Source: UBA4744 sp035282865
GTDB taxonomy: Bacteria; Actinomycetota; Acidimicrobiia; Spongiisociales; UBA4744
Length of the DNA stretch: 5,311 nt
Reading direction: 5' to 3'
NCBI GenBank assembly: GCA_035282865.1
Contig: DATEVB010000150.1
Span: 1-5,311 of the forward strand
The position numbers and the translations under genes were made by a program. The notes beneath the pieces were generated by a model. That model was not told where the DNA came from and made no database searches. It saw only the letters and a program-made list of their open reading frames with translations. Position 1 is the first letter of the stretch; each line of letters starts with the position of its first letter. Below, in pieces: positions 1-5,161 of the stretch.

Positions 1-120
1 GAGGTGAATCAGATCAGCCGCCAAAGACGGGAAGCCAGCGGTGTGAGGGTCATGAGTCTCCCTCCCGGCACCACGGTTTCGGCATTTGCCCCCATCCCGC
101 TCGAAGAAGACGAGGACTAG
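1..120 (+). CDS. gyrA: DNA gyrase subunit A, C-terminal end (partial)
   Basis: Frame 1 is open from the first base and stops at TAG 118-120, giving the last 39 residues of a protein. They read VNQISRQRREASGVRVMSLP, then a short strand-rich stretch and an acidic end (LEEDED). This matches the last beta-propeller blade of GyrA, where an R-x-R-x-x-x-G-V-x-x-M/I-x-L pattern is followed by a short acidic tail. GyrA cuts and rejoins DNA as part of the A2B2 gyrase that introduces negative supercoils, and the C-terminal propeller wraps DNA. The start and catalytic tyrosine lie outside the window. ParC is an alternative on sequence alone, but the DUF3566 gene directly downstream is the usual gyrA neighbour in actinobacteria. 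The tail is short compared with enterobacterial GyrA. Confidence 0.88.
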   Translation, partial: EVNQISRQRREASGVRVMSLPPGTTVSAFAPIPLEEDED

Positions 121-282
121 GTGGTGTGTCTCGGAGCTAGAGCCTTCGAAGTGTCGATGGTTGGCAGACCTGATCGTATGCGCGGGTCACGATACTCAGT
201 GGTAGCTGCACCCTGGGAACTACCCGGCGGGCGTGATCGTTGGGTTGGAGGACTGATCACCGGGGTTACGAAGGCACGGCGT

Positions 283-288
283 TACACT
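283..288 (+). promoter_or_regulatory. Possible -10 element for the DUF3566 gene
   Basis: TACACT fits the actinobacterial TANNNT -10 pattern. A start of transcription about 7 nt downstream (near A295) would give a short leader holding the GAGGAG ribosome site at 297-302 and the ATG at 312. I see no convincing -35 box at 16-18 nt spacing, so this is inference from position. Read-through from gyrA is equally possible. The rest of the 121-311 gap shows no tRNA or other gene that I can support. Confidence 0.3.
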
Positions 289-311
289 CGCCCCACGAGG
301 AGTTGATGGTC

Positions 312-845
312 ATGGCATCCGTGCGGCGAGTACGCAGGGTCATACGCAAGTTCGATCCGTGGACCGTGTTGAAGGTCTCGATTGTTTTCTATGCGGTGAT
401 GTCCGTTGCCTTCGTGCTCGGCCTGGTGATCCTCTGGGCGGTTGTCAACAACGCCGGGATACCTCAAGCGATTGAGGATTTCGGCAAGAAGATAACGCTG
501 CTCGAAGCGGACGCCGAGTTGTTTGCCGACGGCGAGCGATACCTGCGGGTTGCTGTGTTTCTGGGTGTCGTCTGGACGGTGCTGATGACCGGTCTCACGA
601 CGTTGGCGGCGGTGATGTACAACCTCATCTCGGACATAGTTGGCGGTATTGAGATCGTCGTGCTGGAGGAGACGCTCAACGCTCCTCAGGCGACCCAGGC
701 GGGTGTTCGTACACCACGTAGCTGGCAGACCACCCAACCGCCCGCATCAGCGCTTACTTCCGATCAGGTCGATCTACCCACCGAAGAAGTCGCCTTCGAA
801 GAGGGAGCCGCGGCCTCGAGGTTCGGGGTTCGGAGCTCTCCGTAG
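312..845 (+). CDS. DUF3566 family two-helix membrane protein
   Basis: The protein is 177 residues. It has a basic N-terminus (RRVRRVIRK), then DPWTVLK at residues 15-21, a first membrane helix at about 22-46, a polar stretch of about 30 residues, a second helix at about 79-101, and YNLISDIVGG at 103-112 with a final IEIVVLEE strand. This order, the DPW(S/T)xxK entry and the YNLxxDxxGG exit are the hallmarks of DUF3566, found almost always just after gyrA in actinobacteria. Its function is unknown. The tail from about residue 121 is low in complexity and looks disordered. I chose ATG 312 because GAGGAG at 297-302 is 9 nt upstream; ATG 306, in frame, is only 3 nt from it, and TTG 240 has no ribosome site. 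It follows gyrA by 191 nt and converges on the reverse gene ending at 869. Confidence 0.88.
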   Translation: MASVRRVRRVIRKFDPWTVLKVSIVFYAVMSVAFVLGLVILWAVVNNAGIPQAIEDFGKKITLLEADAELFADGERYLRVAVFLGVVWTVLMTGLTTLAAVMYNLISDIVGGIEIVVLEETLNAPQATQAGVRTPRSWQTTQPPASALTSDQVDLPTEEVAFEEGAAASRFGVRSSP

Positions 846-868
846 CTACTCGCTACCTGCAGTCTTCT

Positions 869-1627
869 TCACCGTCGCTCCAAGAACGTTGCGACTTCCA
901 GACCAGCCCGAAGCGCAGCATCTAGATAGTCGCGGGGTGCCGCGGCGGGGTGATGTCTGCCGGTCGGGTAGGCGCCCGTTCCTGCCGCCAGCACCGCCGC
1001 GGCGAGGGCGATGCCTGCCAGGTAGGTGCCGTCGTCTGCCACCCCGAGCGTGCGTACCTCGACTCCCTCCGGTGTTGCGGCCGTCACCCTCGCCACCAGC
1101 CCGGTCCAAGGCCCTTCGACCGGGGCAGTCAGGAACAACGTTCCGACTGGTGCTTCGGGCCAGATATTCTCGCCGTCGCGGGCCCACAGGTTCCCGATCG
1201 GTTGCGGGAAAACGATAGGATGCCCGTCGCGCAGAGGGCGCCCGGGTTCCGTCCACCCGACCACCACTTCCATGGGAGTCTCGTGGCGGGTGCACTCGTG
1301 AGCGGCCAGGCAAGCAGCTAGACCGGAACCGTGGTTGGAACCAACGACCAGGGGAATGTCGGGGTCTAGGGAAACCAACGCCTCGCCGGCAGACACGACC
1401 AAAGGGATGCCGTGGTCCGACGCCTGCCGGTAGCGGCGCTCGATGTGTTGCACATCGTCCGTAGCGAGGACATCCCAGCCGGCCAGGTTGGTGATGGTGC
1501 TCACCCGGGGGTCACCCGCCGTGGAGCGACGCCCGATCAAACCGATCGCTTCAACGGATCGTTCGGCCAGCAGTACCCGAGTAGCGCGCGACCCGATCCT
1601 GCCGGTGGCTTCGAAGGCGATCTTCAT
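869..1627 (-). CDS. Conserved-looking protein of unknown function, Rossmann-like N-terminus
   Basis: I do not recognise a named family for this 252-residue protein. The N-terminus MKIAFEATGRIGSRATRVLL (1-20) looks like the first strand, glycine turn and helix of a nucleotide-binding Rossmann fold, but the turn is ATGRIG rather than GxGxxG. Next come IGLIGRR (residues 28-34), a helix-strand pattern to about 95 (including GIPLVVSAGE and IPLVVGSNHG), then a mixed region with GNLWARDGENIW (145-156), and an alanine-rich C-terminal helical part. The overall impression is of an oxidoreductase of the dihydrodipicolinate reductase or saccharopine dehydrogenase type, but this is inference. No signal peptide or membrane helix is visible. 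I chose ATG 1627 because the similarity-like Rossmann strand begins there, with GGTGA 10 nt upstream; a TTG at 1654 would add nine residues without a good ribosome site. It lies 10 nt after the small membrane peptide gene, so the two are probably cotranscribed. Confidence 0.72.
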   Translation of the reverse strand: MKIAFEATGRIGSRATRVLLAERSVEAIGLIGRRSTAGDPRVSTITNLAGWDVLATDDVQHIERRYRQASDHGIPLVVSAGEALVSLDPDIPLVVGSNHGSGLAACLAAHECTRHETPMEVVVGWTEPGRPLRDGHPIVFPQPIGNLWARDGENIWPEAPVGTLFLTAPVEGPWTGLVARVTAATPEGVEVRTLGVADDGTYLAGIALAAAVLAAGTGAYPTGRHHPAAAPRDYLDAALRAGLEVATFLERR

Positions 1628-1637
1628 CGGTGTCTGA

Positions 1638-1760
1638 TCACCGCTCGAGGTCAACCGGTTCCCAGGATCCAGATCGTCTGGGAGGCCTGATGGGCCGCTT
1701 TCTGAATGCCAGCATGGCTGCGACCAACGCGGCTAATAGGAGAATAGGTCTGCGGATCAT
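1638..1760 (-). CDS. Small single-helix membrane protein (40 residues)
   Basis: The peptide starts MIRRPILLLAALVAAMLAFR: two arginines, a hydrophobic helix at about residues 5-19, then a strongly basic, proline-rich segment (RKRPIRPPRR) and a polar end with WEPVDLER. It is predicted to sit in the membrane with its basic tail inside. Its stop (TGA 1638-1640) is 10 nt before the ATG of the 252-residue gene. A longer in-frame reading starts upstream but would cross the promoter-like element, so ATG 1760 is preferred. No Shine-Dalgarno sequence precedes this ATG. Instead TACACT lies 6 nt before it, as expected for a leaderless mRNA. Small one-helix proteins of similar build, such as the DLW-39 family, occur near gyrA in other actinobacteria; whether this is related I cannot tell. 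No function is assigned. Confidence 0.55.
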   Translation of the reverse strand: MIRRPILLLAALVAAMLAFRKRPIRPPRRSGSWEPVDLER

Positions 1761-1766
1761 GGGGCC

Positions 1767-1772
1767 AGTGTA
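1767..1772 (-). promoter_or_regulatory. Possible leaderless promoter -10 element facing left
   Basis: Read on the minus strand, TACACT is followed by GGCCCC and then the ATG of the 40-residue gene. Six bases between the -10 hexamer and the A of ATG places the start of transcription on the start codon, as in leaderless actinobacterial genes. The -35 region is weak. The element lies just upstream of the rightward cobalamin riboswitch promoter, so the two transcription units are divergent. Confidence 0.45.
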
Positions 1773-1802
1773 GGGAGATTCTCCGGCCCATCGACCACGC
1801 GC

Positions 1803-1808
1803 TATTCT
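1803..1808 (+). promoter_or_regulatory. Possible -10 element for the btu operon
   Basis: TATTCT matches TATAAT at four of six positions. Transcription would start near G1815, just before the first leader hairpin and 17 nt before the riboswitch aptamer. No good -35 box is present at normal spacing. A promoter must lie upstream of the riboswitch, so the location is sensible, but this exact hexamer is inference. Confidence 0.4.
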
Positions 1809-1814
1809 TCGGGG

Positions 1815-1831
1815 GTCCGGTTGAGCCGGAC
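1815..1831 (+). other. 5' leader hairpin ahead of the riboswitch
   Basis: GTCCGG (1815-1820) and CCGGAC (1826-1831) form a perfect 6-bp stem with a TTGAG loop. It ends exactly one base before the aptamer's closing stem and begins where the proposed transcript would start. No run of T follows, so it is not an obvious terminator. It may protect the 5' end of the mRNA or stack on the aptamer. Confidence 0.5.
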
Positions 1832-1943
1832 ACCGTGAAGGTCCCATCAGTGGCTAAGAGCGAAGTCCGGTACCAACCCGGCGCTGTCCCGCAACTGTGA
1901 TGCCCTCTTCGGAGGGATGAGCCAGGTCGCCTGCCTTCATGGT
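1832..1943 (+). promoter_or_regulatory. Cobalamin riboswitch aptamer
   Basis: The conserved core of the cobalamin family is plain: GAAGTCCGG at 1862-1870, CTGTCCCGCAACTGTG at 1884-1899, and the B12 box AGCCAGGTCGCCTGCC at 1920-1935. A 10-bp closing helix joins 1832-1841 to 1934-1943 (one G-T wobble). CAGT 1848-1851 can pair with ACTG 1894-1897. CCGG 1867-1870 pairs with CCGG 1878-1881 around the loop TACCAAC, the position of the L5 loop. CCCTC 1903-1907 and GAGGG 1912-1916 enclose a TTCG tetraloop. The RNA is expected to bind a cobalamin and, through L5, to dock onto a downstream hairpin. It sits in the leader of btuF, so it very probably represses B12 uptake when B12 is plentiful. Which cobalamin form it prefers cannot be read from the sequence. 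Confidence 0.93.
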
Positions 1944-1984
1944 AACGAAAGTGCTCTCGTAGGAAGGGCGCACGTGCGACCGCG

Positions 1985-2019
1985 TCGGACGGAGCGTCCT
2001 CCGAAGGATTGGAGGACTG
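1985..2019 (+). promoter_or_regulatory. btuF: Riboswitch expression platform that can hide the btuF ribosome site
   Basis: GTCCTCC (1996-2002) is the exact complement of GGAGGAC (2011-2017), which contains the btuF Shine-Dalgarno sequence GGAGG. The 7-bp stem closes an 8-nt loop and ends 2 nt before the GTG start. A competing hairpin, CGGAG (1990-1994) with CTCCG (1999-2003), would use part of the same blocking strand and free the ribosome site. The two stems cannot form together. No T-run follows either of them, so control is more likely on translation than by transcription termination. TTGG at 2009-2012 could pair with CCAA in the L5 loop (1873-1876), a possible version of the L5-L13 kissing contact known in this riboswitch class. 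Confidence 0.72.
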
Positions 2020-2889
2020 GTGAAACGTCTGACACGTTGCCTTCTGGTTATGTCTGTGGTGGTGGCATCCTGCACGTCGCCCATCACGGTCGATAGCGAC
2101 GCCGGCCAACTGACGCTCGACGATCGCCCGGATCGTATTGTGTCGTTGTCGGCAACTCACACAGAGATCTTGTACGCGATCGAGGCCGCCGACCTCATCG
2201 TCGCCACCGACCTAACCTCCAACTACCCCGCCGAAGCCGAGGCGACCCCGAAGGTGGACGCTTTCAACTTCAACGTCGAGGAGATCGCCGCCGTTGCGCC
2301 CGACCTCGTCATAACCGCCTTCGACTTCCAGGGTGAAGTGGCTGCCCTGCAAGCGGTCGGCATTCCCGTCCTTCTCCTGGTCCCCGCCTCGAACCTGGAT
2401 GATGCCTACCAACAAATCGAGATCCTCGGCGATGTGACCGATCGCGGGACCGAGGCCGCCGACCTGATCTCGTCCATGCGGACCCGGATCGATGGACTGA
2501 TTGGTTCAACGCCGAGGGAGTCACTGACGGTGTTCCATGAGGTCGACAACACGTTGTTTTCCGCTAACTCATCGACCTTCTTGGGAGACATCTATCGTCG
2601 TCTCGGGTTGTCGAACATTGCCGACGCGGTTCCCGATGAATTTGCTTCCGGGTACGTCCAGCTATCCGAGGAGTTCCTGTTCTCCGAAGATCCGGACCTC
2701 ATCTTCCTTGGAGACGCCGGCTTTGGTGAAAGCATCGAGACCATCAGGATTCGCCCGGGCTGGGACACGCTCACCGCCGTTCAACAGGACGCCGTTTTCG
2801 AATTGGACGGCGACATCGCCGGACGTTGGGGACCGCGCACGGTGGACCTCGTCGAGGACATCGTTGCAGCAATCGAGGCGGCTTCGTAG
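2020..2889 (+). CDS. btuF: Cobalamin-binding lipoprotein of the B12 ABC importer
   Basis: The protein is 289 residues, close to the usual BtuF size. A lipoprotein signal peptide (KRLTR, hydrophobic stretch) ends in the lipobox VASC with the lipidated cysteine at 18, so the mature protein should be anchored on the outer face of the membrane. From about residue 38 it follows the periplasmic-binding class III fold (BtuF/FhuD, PF01497): DRIVSLSATHTEILYAI (38-54), SNYPAE (67-72), VEEIAAVAPDLVITAF (86-101), a long linking helix around 126-160, and a second lobe from 168 with DPDLIFLGD (224-232) and RPGWDTLTAVQQ (245-256). It hands substrate to BtuC-BtuD. The GTG start has GGAGG 4 nt upstream, and the next in-frame ATG (codon 11) would destroy the signal peptide. 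The family also carries iron chelates, but the riboswitch directly upstream points to cobalamin or a precursor such as cobinamide. Confidence 0.9.
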   Translation: MKRLTRCLLVMSVVVASCTSPITVDSDAGQLTLDDRPDRIVSLSATHTEILYAIEAADLIVATDLTSNYPAEAEATPKVDAFNFNVEEIAAVAPDLVITAFDFQGEVAALQAVGIPVLLLVPASNLDDAYQQIEILGDVTDRGTEAADLISSMRTRIDGLIGSTPRESLTVFHEVDNTLFSANSSTFLGDIYRRLGLSNIADAVPDEFASGYVQLSEEFLFSEDPDLIFLGDAGFGESIETIRIRPGWDTLTAVQQDAVFELDGDIAGRWGPRTVDLVEDIVAAIEAAS

Positions 2890-2981
2890 TGTCCCGAGTC
2901 GCACGTCGTATAGGGAGCCATGCCGGCCCTCGACGCCCCTGGTCGGGTCCTCGACGCACGATCCCGTACGCCGGCGCTGAT

Positions 2982-2999
2982 TCTGCCCGAGAGGGCAGA
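2982..2999 (+). other. Strong hairpin in the btuF-btuC gap
   Basis: TCTGCCC (2982-2988) and GGGCAGA (2993-2999) form a perfect 7-bp stem with a GAGA (GNRA) tetraloop. It lies in the 178-nt gap between btuF and btuC, with only two T residues after it, so it is a poor intrinsic terminator. It may slow 3'-end decay of the btuF message, partly terminate, or be a processing site that makes binding protein more abundant than the permease. The rest of the gap (2890-3067) shows no second B12 box and no convincing gene. Confidence 0.6.
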
Positions 3000-3067
3000 T
3001 TCCGTGGCCGGATGAGGACGAATGGCTCGGCGAAATCAACACCAACTCACGAAGCAGGACGCTGAGC

Positions 3068-4099
3068 ATGGCTACCCCGGCCGCCGTCCCGTCGAGTCGC
3101 CGCAGGCGCGCTTACCTGGTCAGTGGGCTTGCCCTCCTGGCGATCGCCATCCTCGGCGTGACAATGGGTCCGGTTCGAATCAGCGCGGCTGCGGCCCTCA
3201 AGGAACTGGCCGACCATCTGCTGCCCCTGAGAGTCGATTCGGGTCTGAGCGAGCAAGAGTCCGCCATCGTCTGGCAACTCCGGGCTCCGCGGGTGGTGCT
3301 CGGCTGCCTGGTTGGGGCCATGCTGGCCACCGCCGGGGGCGCTTACCAGGGGGTCTTCCGCAACCCTCTCGCCGATCCCTACCTGCTCGGCGTGGCGGCC
3401 GGAGCCGGATTGGGTGCAACCGCTGCTCTTGGTGCCGGCGCCGGGACCGGAGCCTTGCCGGTGGCCGCCTTCGCCGGCGCCGTCCTGGCCGTGGGAGCGA
3501 CGTACTACTTCGCCCGTGCCGCCGGTGGAAGGAGAACCGCGGCGACACTGATCCTGGCAGGTGTCGCGGTCGGGTCCTTCCTCGTTGCGGTGCAGACCTT
3601 CCTCCAACAACAGTCATCCGATAGGATCCGGGAGGTCTTCACCTGGCTCCTGGGTCGCCTGAGCGCAGCCACCTGGTCCCAGGTGATCACGGTGTTGCCG
3701 TACGTCGTGGTCTGTTTGGCGGTGCTTTTCGCCTACCGCCGCGTCCTCGACGTTCTCTCGGTCGGAGAGGAGGAAGCGGCCACACTGGGAGTGCAACCGG
3801 CCCGAGCCCGACTGGTGATCATCGCCGCGGCCACTCTCGGATCGGCTGCCGTTGTCTCGGTGACCGGCCTGATCGGGTTTGTGGGGATTGTGGTACCGCA
3901 CGCCGTTCGCATGGTGGCGGGAGTCAGCTACCGGGTGATCCTTCCCCTGGCGATGGTCATCGGGGCAGCCTTTTTGATAGCCGCGGATCTGCTGGCTCGA
4001 ACGGTGATTTCCCCGGGCGAGTTGCCGATCGGCGTGGTGACCGCCTTTGTCGGAGCTCCGTTCTTCGCCATGATCTTGCGCCGTCGCGAGGCCGCCTGA
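3068..4099 (+). CDS. btuC: Cobalamin ABC importer permease (FecCD family)
   Basis: The protein is 343 residues with about ten membrane helices, the normal size and build of BtuC/FecCD permeases (PF01032). Family marks appear in order: a basic N-terminus then a first helix (about 16-33), RAPRV at 72-76, the signature GAYQGVFRNPLADPYLLGVA at 91-110, LLGRLS at 194-199, LGVQPARAR at 240-248, the coupling region VTGLIGFVGIVVPHAVRM at 265-282 that contacts the ATPase, and ELPIGVVTAFVGAPFF at 318-333. Two copies form the translocation path for the ligand delivered by BtuF. The ATG at 3068 has AGGA 8 nt upstream. The stop overlaps the btuD start by one base (TGATG), indicating coupled translation. 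Siderophore permeases share these motifs; the cobalamin assignment rests on the riboswitch-led operon. Confidence 0.92.
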   Translation: MATPAAVPSSRRRRAYLVSGLALLAIAILGVTMGPVRISAAAALKELADHLLPLRVDSGLSEQESAIVWQLRAPRVVLGCLVGAMLATAGGAYQGVFRNPLADPYLLGVAAGAGLGATAALGAGAGTGALPVAAFAGAVLAVGATYYFARAAGGRRTAATLILAGVAVGSFLVAVQTFLQQQSSDRIREVFTWLLGRLSAATWSQVITVLPYVVVCLAVLFAYRRVLDVLSVGEEEAATLGVQPARARLVIIAAATLGSAAVVSVTGLIGFVGIVVPHAVRMVAGVSYRVILPLAMVIGAAFLIAADLLARTVISPGELPIGVVTAFVGAPFFAMILRRREAA

Positions 4100-4908
4100 T
4101 GTCTCGTCTCGAGTGTCGGGGTTTACGGGCCGGTTACGGCGGCACGGAGGTACTGCACGGTGTCGACCTCGATGTCGCCGGGGGCGAATGGGTAGCCGTC
4201 ATCGGACCAAACGGCTCCGGCAAGTCAACCTTGCTTCGAGTGGTAGCCGGGACCCTGCCGGCAACGGGCCAGGTCCGGGTGACCGGCAACCCGGCCAATG
4301 GGGTTGCCACCAAGCGCCGATCACGACTGGTGGCTATGGTCCCGCAAAACCCCGTGATTCCGGATGGCATGACGGTGCTGGACTACGTCCTGCTGGGTCG
4401 GACCCCCTACATACCGGCCTGGGGGACGGAAACGGCAGGTGATCTGAGAGTCGCGCATAGAGTGCTCTGCGATCTAGACCTCGATGCCATGGTGGACCGT
4501 GTTCTCCAGTCGCTCAGCGGTGGGGAGCTCCAGCGGGTTGTGCTGGCCCGTGCCCTCGCTCAGGAGGCCCCGGTGCTCTTGCTCGACGAGCCGACCACAG
4601 CTCTGGACGTCGGCCACCAGCAACAGGTACTCGAACTGGTTGACCAACTGCGGGCAACCCGGTTGATCACCGTCCTGGCGGCCATGCACGACCTCACCCT
4701 GGCTGCGCAGTACTCGGATCGCCTCGTGTTACTCGTTGGCGGACGCGCCGTGGCGGCAGGTTCGGCGGACGAGGTGCTCACCGCCGCCCTCCTTCGCGAG
4801 CACTACAGCGCAGAGGTGACGATCCTGCGGAGTCCGGAGGGGAGTCTGGTGGTCGCTCCTCGGAGAAGGTCGGGCCATGCCCCTCCGGACGGCGGTACGT
4901 CCCTCTGA
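4099..4908 (+). CDS. btuD: Cobalamin ABC importer ATP-binding protein
   Basis: The protein is 269 residues and carries a complete ABC ATPase set: Walker A GPNGSGKST (36-44), Q-loop glutamine at 83 in VPQNP, signature LSGGE (139-143), Walker B VLLLDE (159-164) with catalytic E164, D-loop ALD (168-170) and switch histidine H197 in AMHDL. YVLLGRTPY (96-104) is the helical segment typical of the FecE/BtuD/HmuV branch that serves FecCD-type permeases. All catalytic residues are intact, so it should be an active ATPase at the inner face of the membrane. It starts within the btuC stop codon, ensuring similar amounts of the two subunits. The last 25 or so residues (APRRRSGHAPPDGG) go beyond the fold and look disordered. 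Confidence 0.93.
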   Translation: MSRLECRGLRAGYGGTEVLHGVDLDVAGGEWVAVIGPNGSGKSTLLRVVAGTLPATGQVRVTGNPANGVATKRRSRLVAMVPQNPVIPDGMTVLDYVLLGRTPYIPAWGTETAGDLRVAHRVLCDLDLDAMVDRVLQSLSGGELQRVVLARALAQEAPVLLLDEPTTALDVGHQQQVLELVDQLRATRLITVLAAMHDLTLAAQYSDRLVLLVGGRAVAAGSADEVLTAALLREHYSAEVTILRSPEGSLVVAPRRRSGHAPPDGGTSL

Positions 4909-5016
4909 GCCCGTGGCGTGGAGGGGCAGTGGAAGCGTTCGCAGAGAACCGGGTCTCAGGTGATGACACTACGACCAGGGCTAGTGCAGCGGACTGGACC
5001 GCCTTCAGCTGCCGAC

Positions 5017-5050
5017 AGGAGGGGCCCTTTCGTCTCGACGGGACCCTCCT
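5017..5050 (+). terminator. Long imperfect hairpin downstream of btuD
   Basis: AGGAGGGGCCC (5017-5027) pairs with GGGACCCTCCT (5040-5050, with G5040 preceding) at ten of eleven positions, with one internal G-A mismatch and a 12-nt loop. It lies 109 nt after the btuD stop and about 110 nt before the next start, a natural place to end the btu transcript. No T-run follows, so it is not a textbook intrinsic terminator, although actinobacterial terminators often lack one. It could instead be a leader element for the next gene. Nothing else in 4909-5161 looks coding; a weaker stem, GCAGC 4986-4990 with GCTGC 5008-5012, lies just upstream. Confidence 0.45.
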
Positions 5051-5149
5051 CGAGATCGTGCAGCAACCGGAGATCATGTTCGACTGATGCCCCCACATTA
5101 CGAAGACCCTACGTGCGAGATACAGCACTTAGTGAGCCCGTCCAACGTC

Positions 5150-5155
5150 TAGCCT
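5150..5155 (+). promoter_or_regulatory. Possible leaderless promoter -10 for the HisA-like gene
   Basis: TAGCCT fits TANNNT and is followed by GGGAAC and then the ATG at 5162, the same 6-nt spacing as the reverse-strand leaderless candidate near 1767. GGGA at 5156-5159 is too close to the ATG to be a normal ribosome site. No clear -35 box is visible, so this is suggestive only. Confidence 0.35.
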
Positions 5156-5161
5156 GGGAAC

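Noticed and set aside
188..215. tRNA-like D-arm string (ACTCAGTGGTAGCTGCACC) after gyrA, where some actinobacteria carry tRNA genes
   Set aside because: No acceptor stem, anticodon arm or GGTTCGA-type T arm can be matched at the right distances, so it is a chance resemblance.
842..856. Small hairpin GTAGC/GCTAC between the convergent DUF3566 and unknown-protein genes
   Set aside because: Only 5 bp, overlapping the stop codon, with no proper T-run; too weak to call a terminator.
640..1218. 192-codon forward frame across the DUF3566 end and the reverse gene
   Set aside because: Low-complexity arginine/proline product with no ribosome site, crossing two better supported genes.
1969..1978. Perfect 10-bp palindrome CGCACGTGCG in the riboswitch linker
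   Set aside because: A single short GC-rich palindrome inside a transcribed leader; no second copy and no regulator gene, so no support for an operator.
3007..3036. Hammerhead-ribozyme-like strings GGATGAGGACG...GGCGAAA in the btuF-btuC gap
   Set aside because: The core should read CTGATGA and here is CGGATGA, stem II does not form between the two core strings, and no cleavage-site strand is in place.
3198..3617. Long reverse and alternate frames inside btuC
   Set aside because: They are arginine-rich products of a GC-rich gene read in the wrong frame; the permease motifs are intact in the forward frame.
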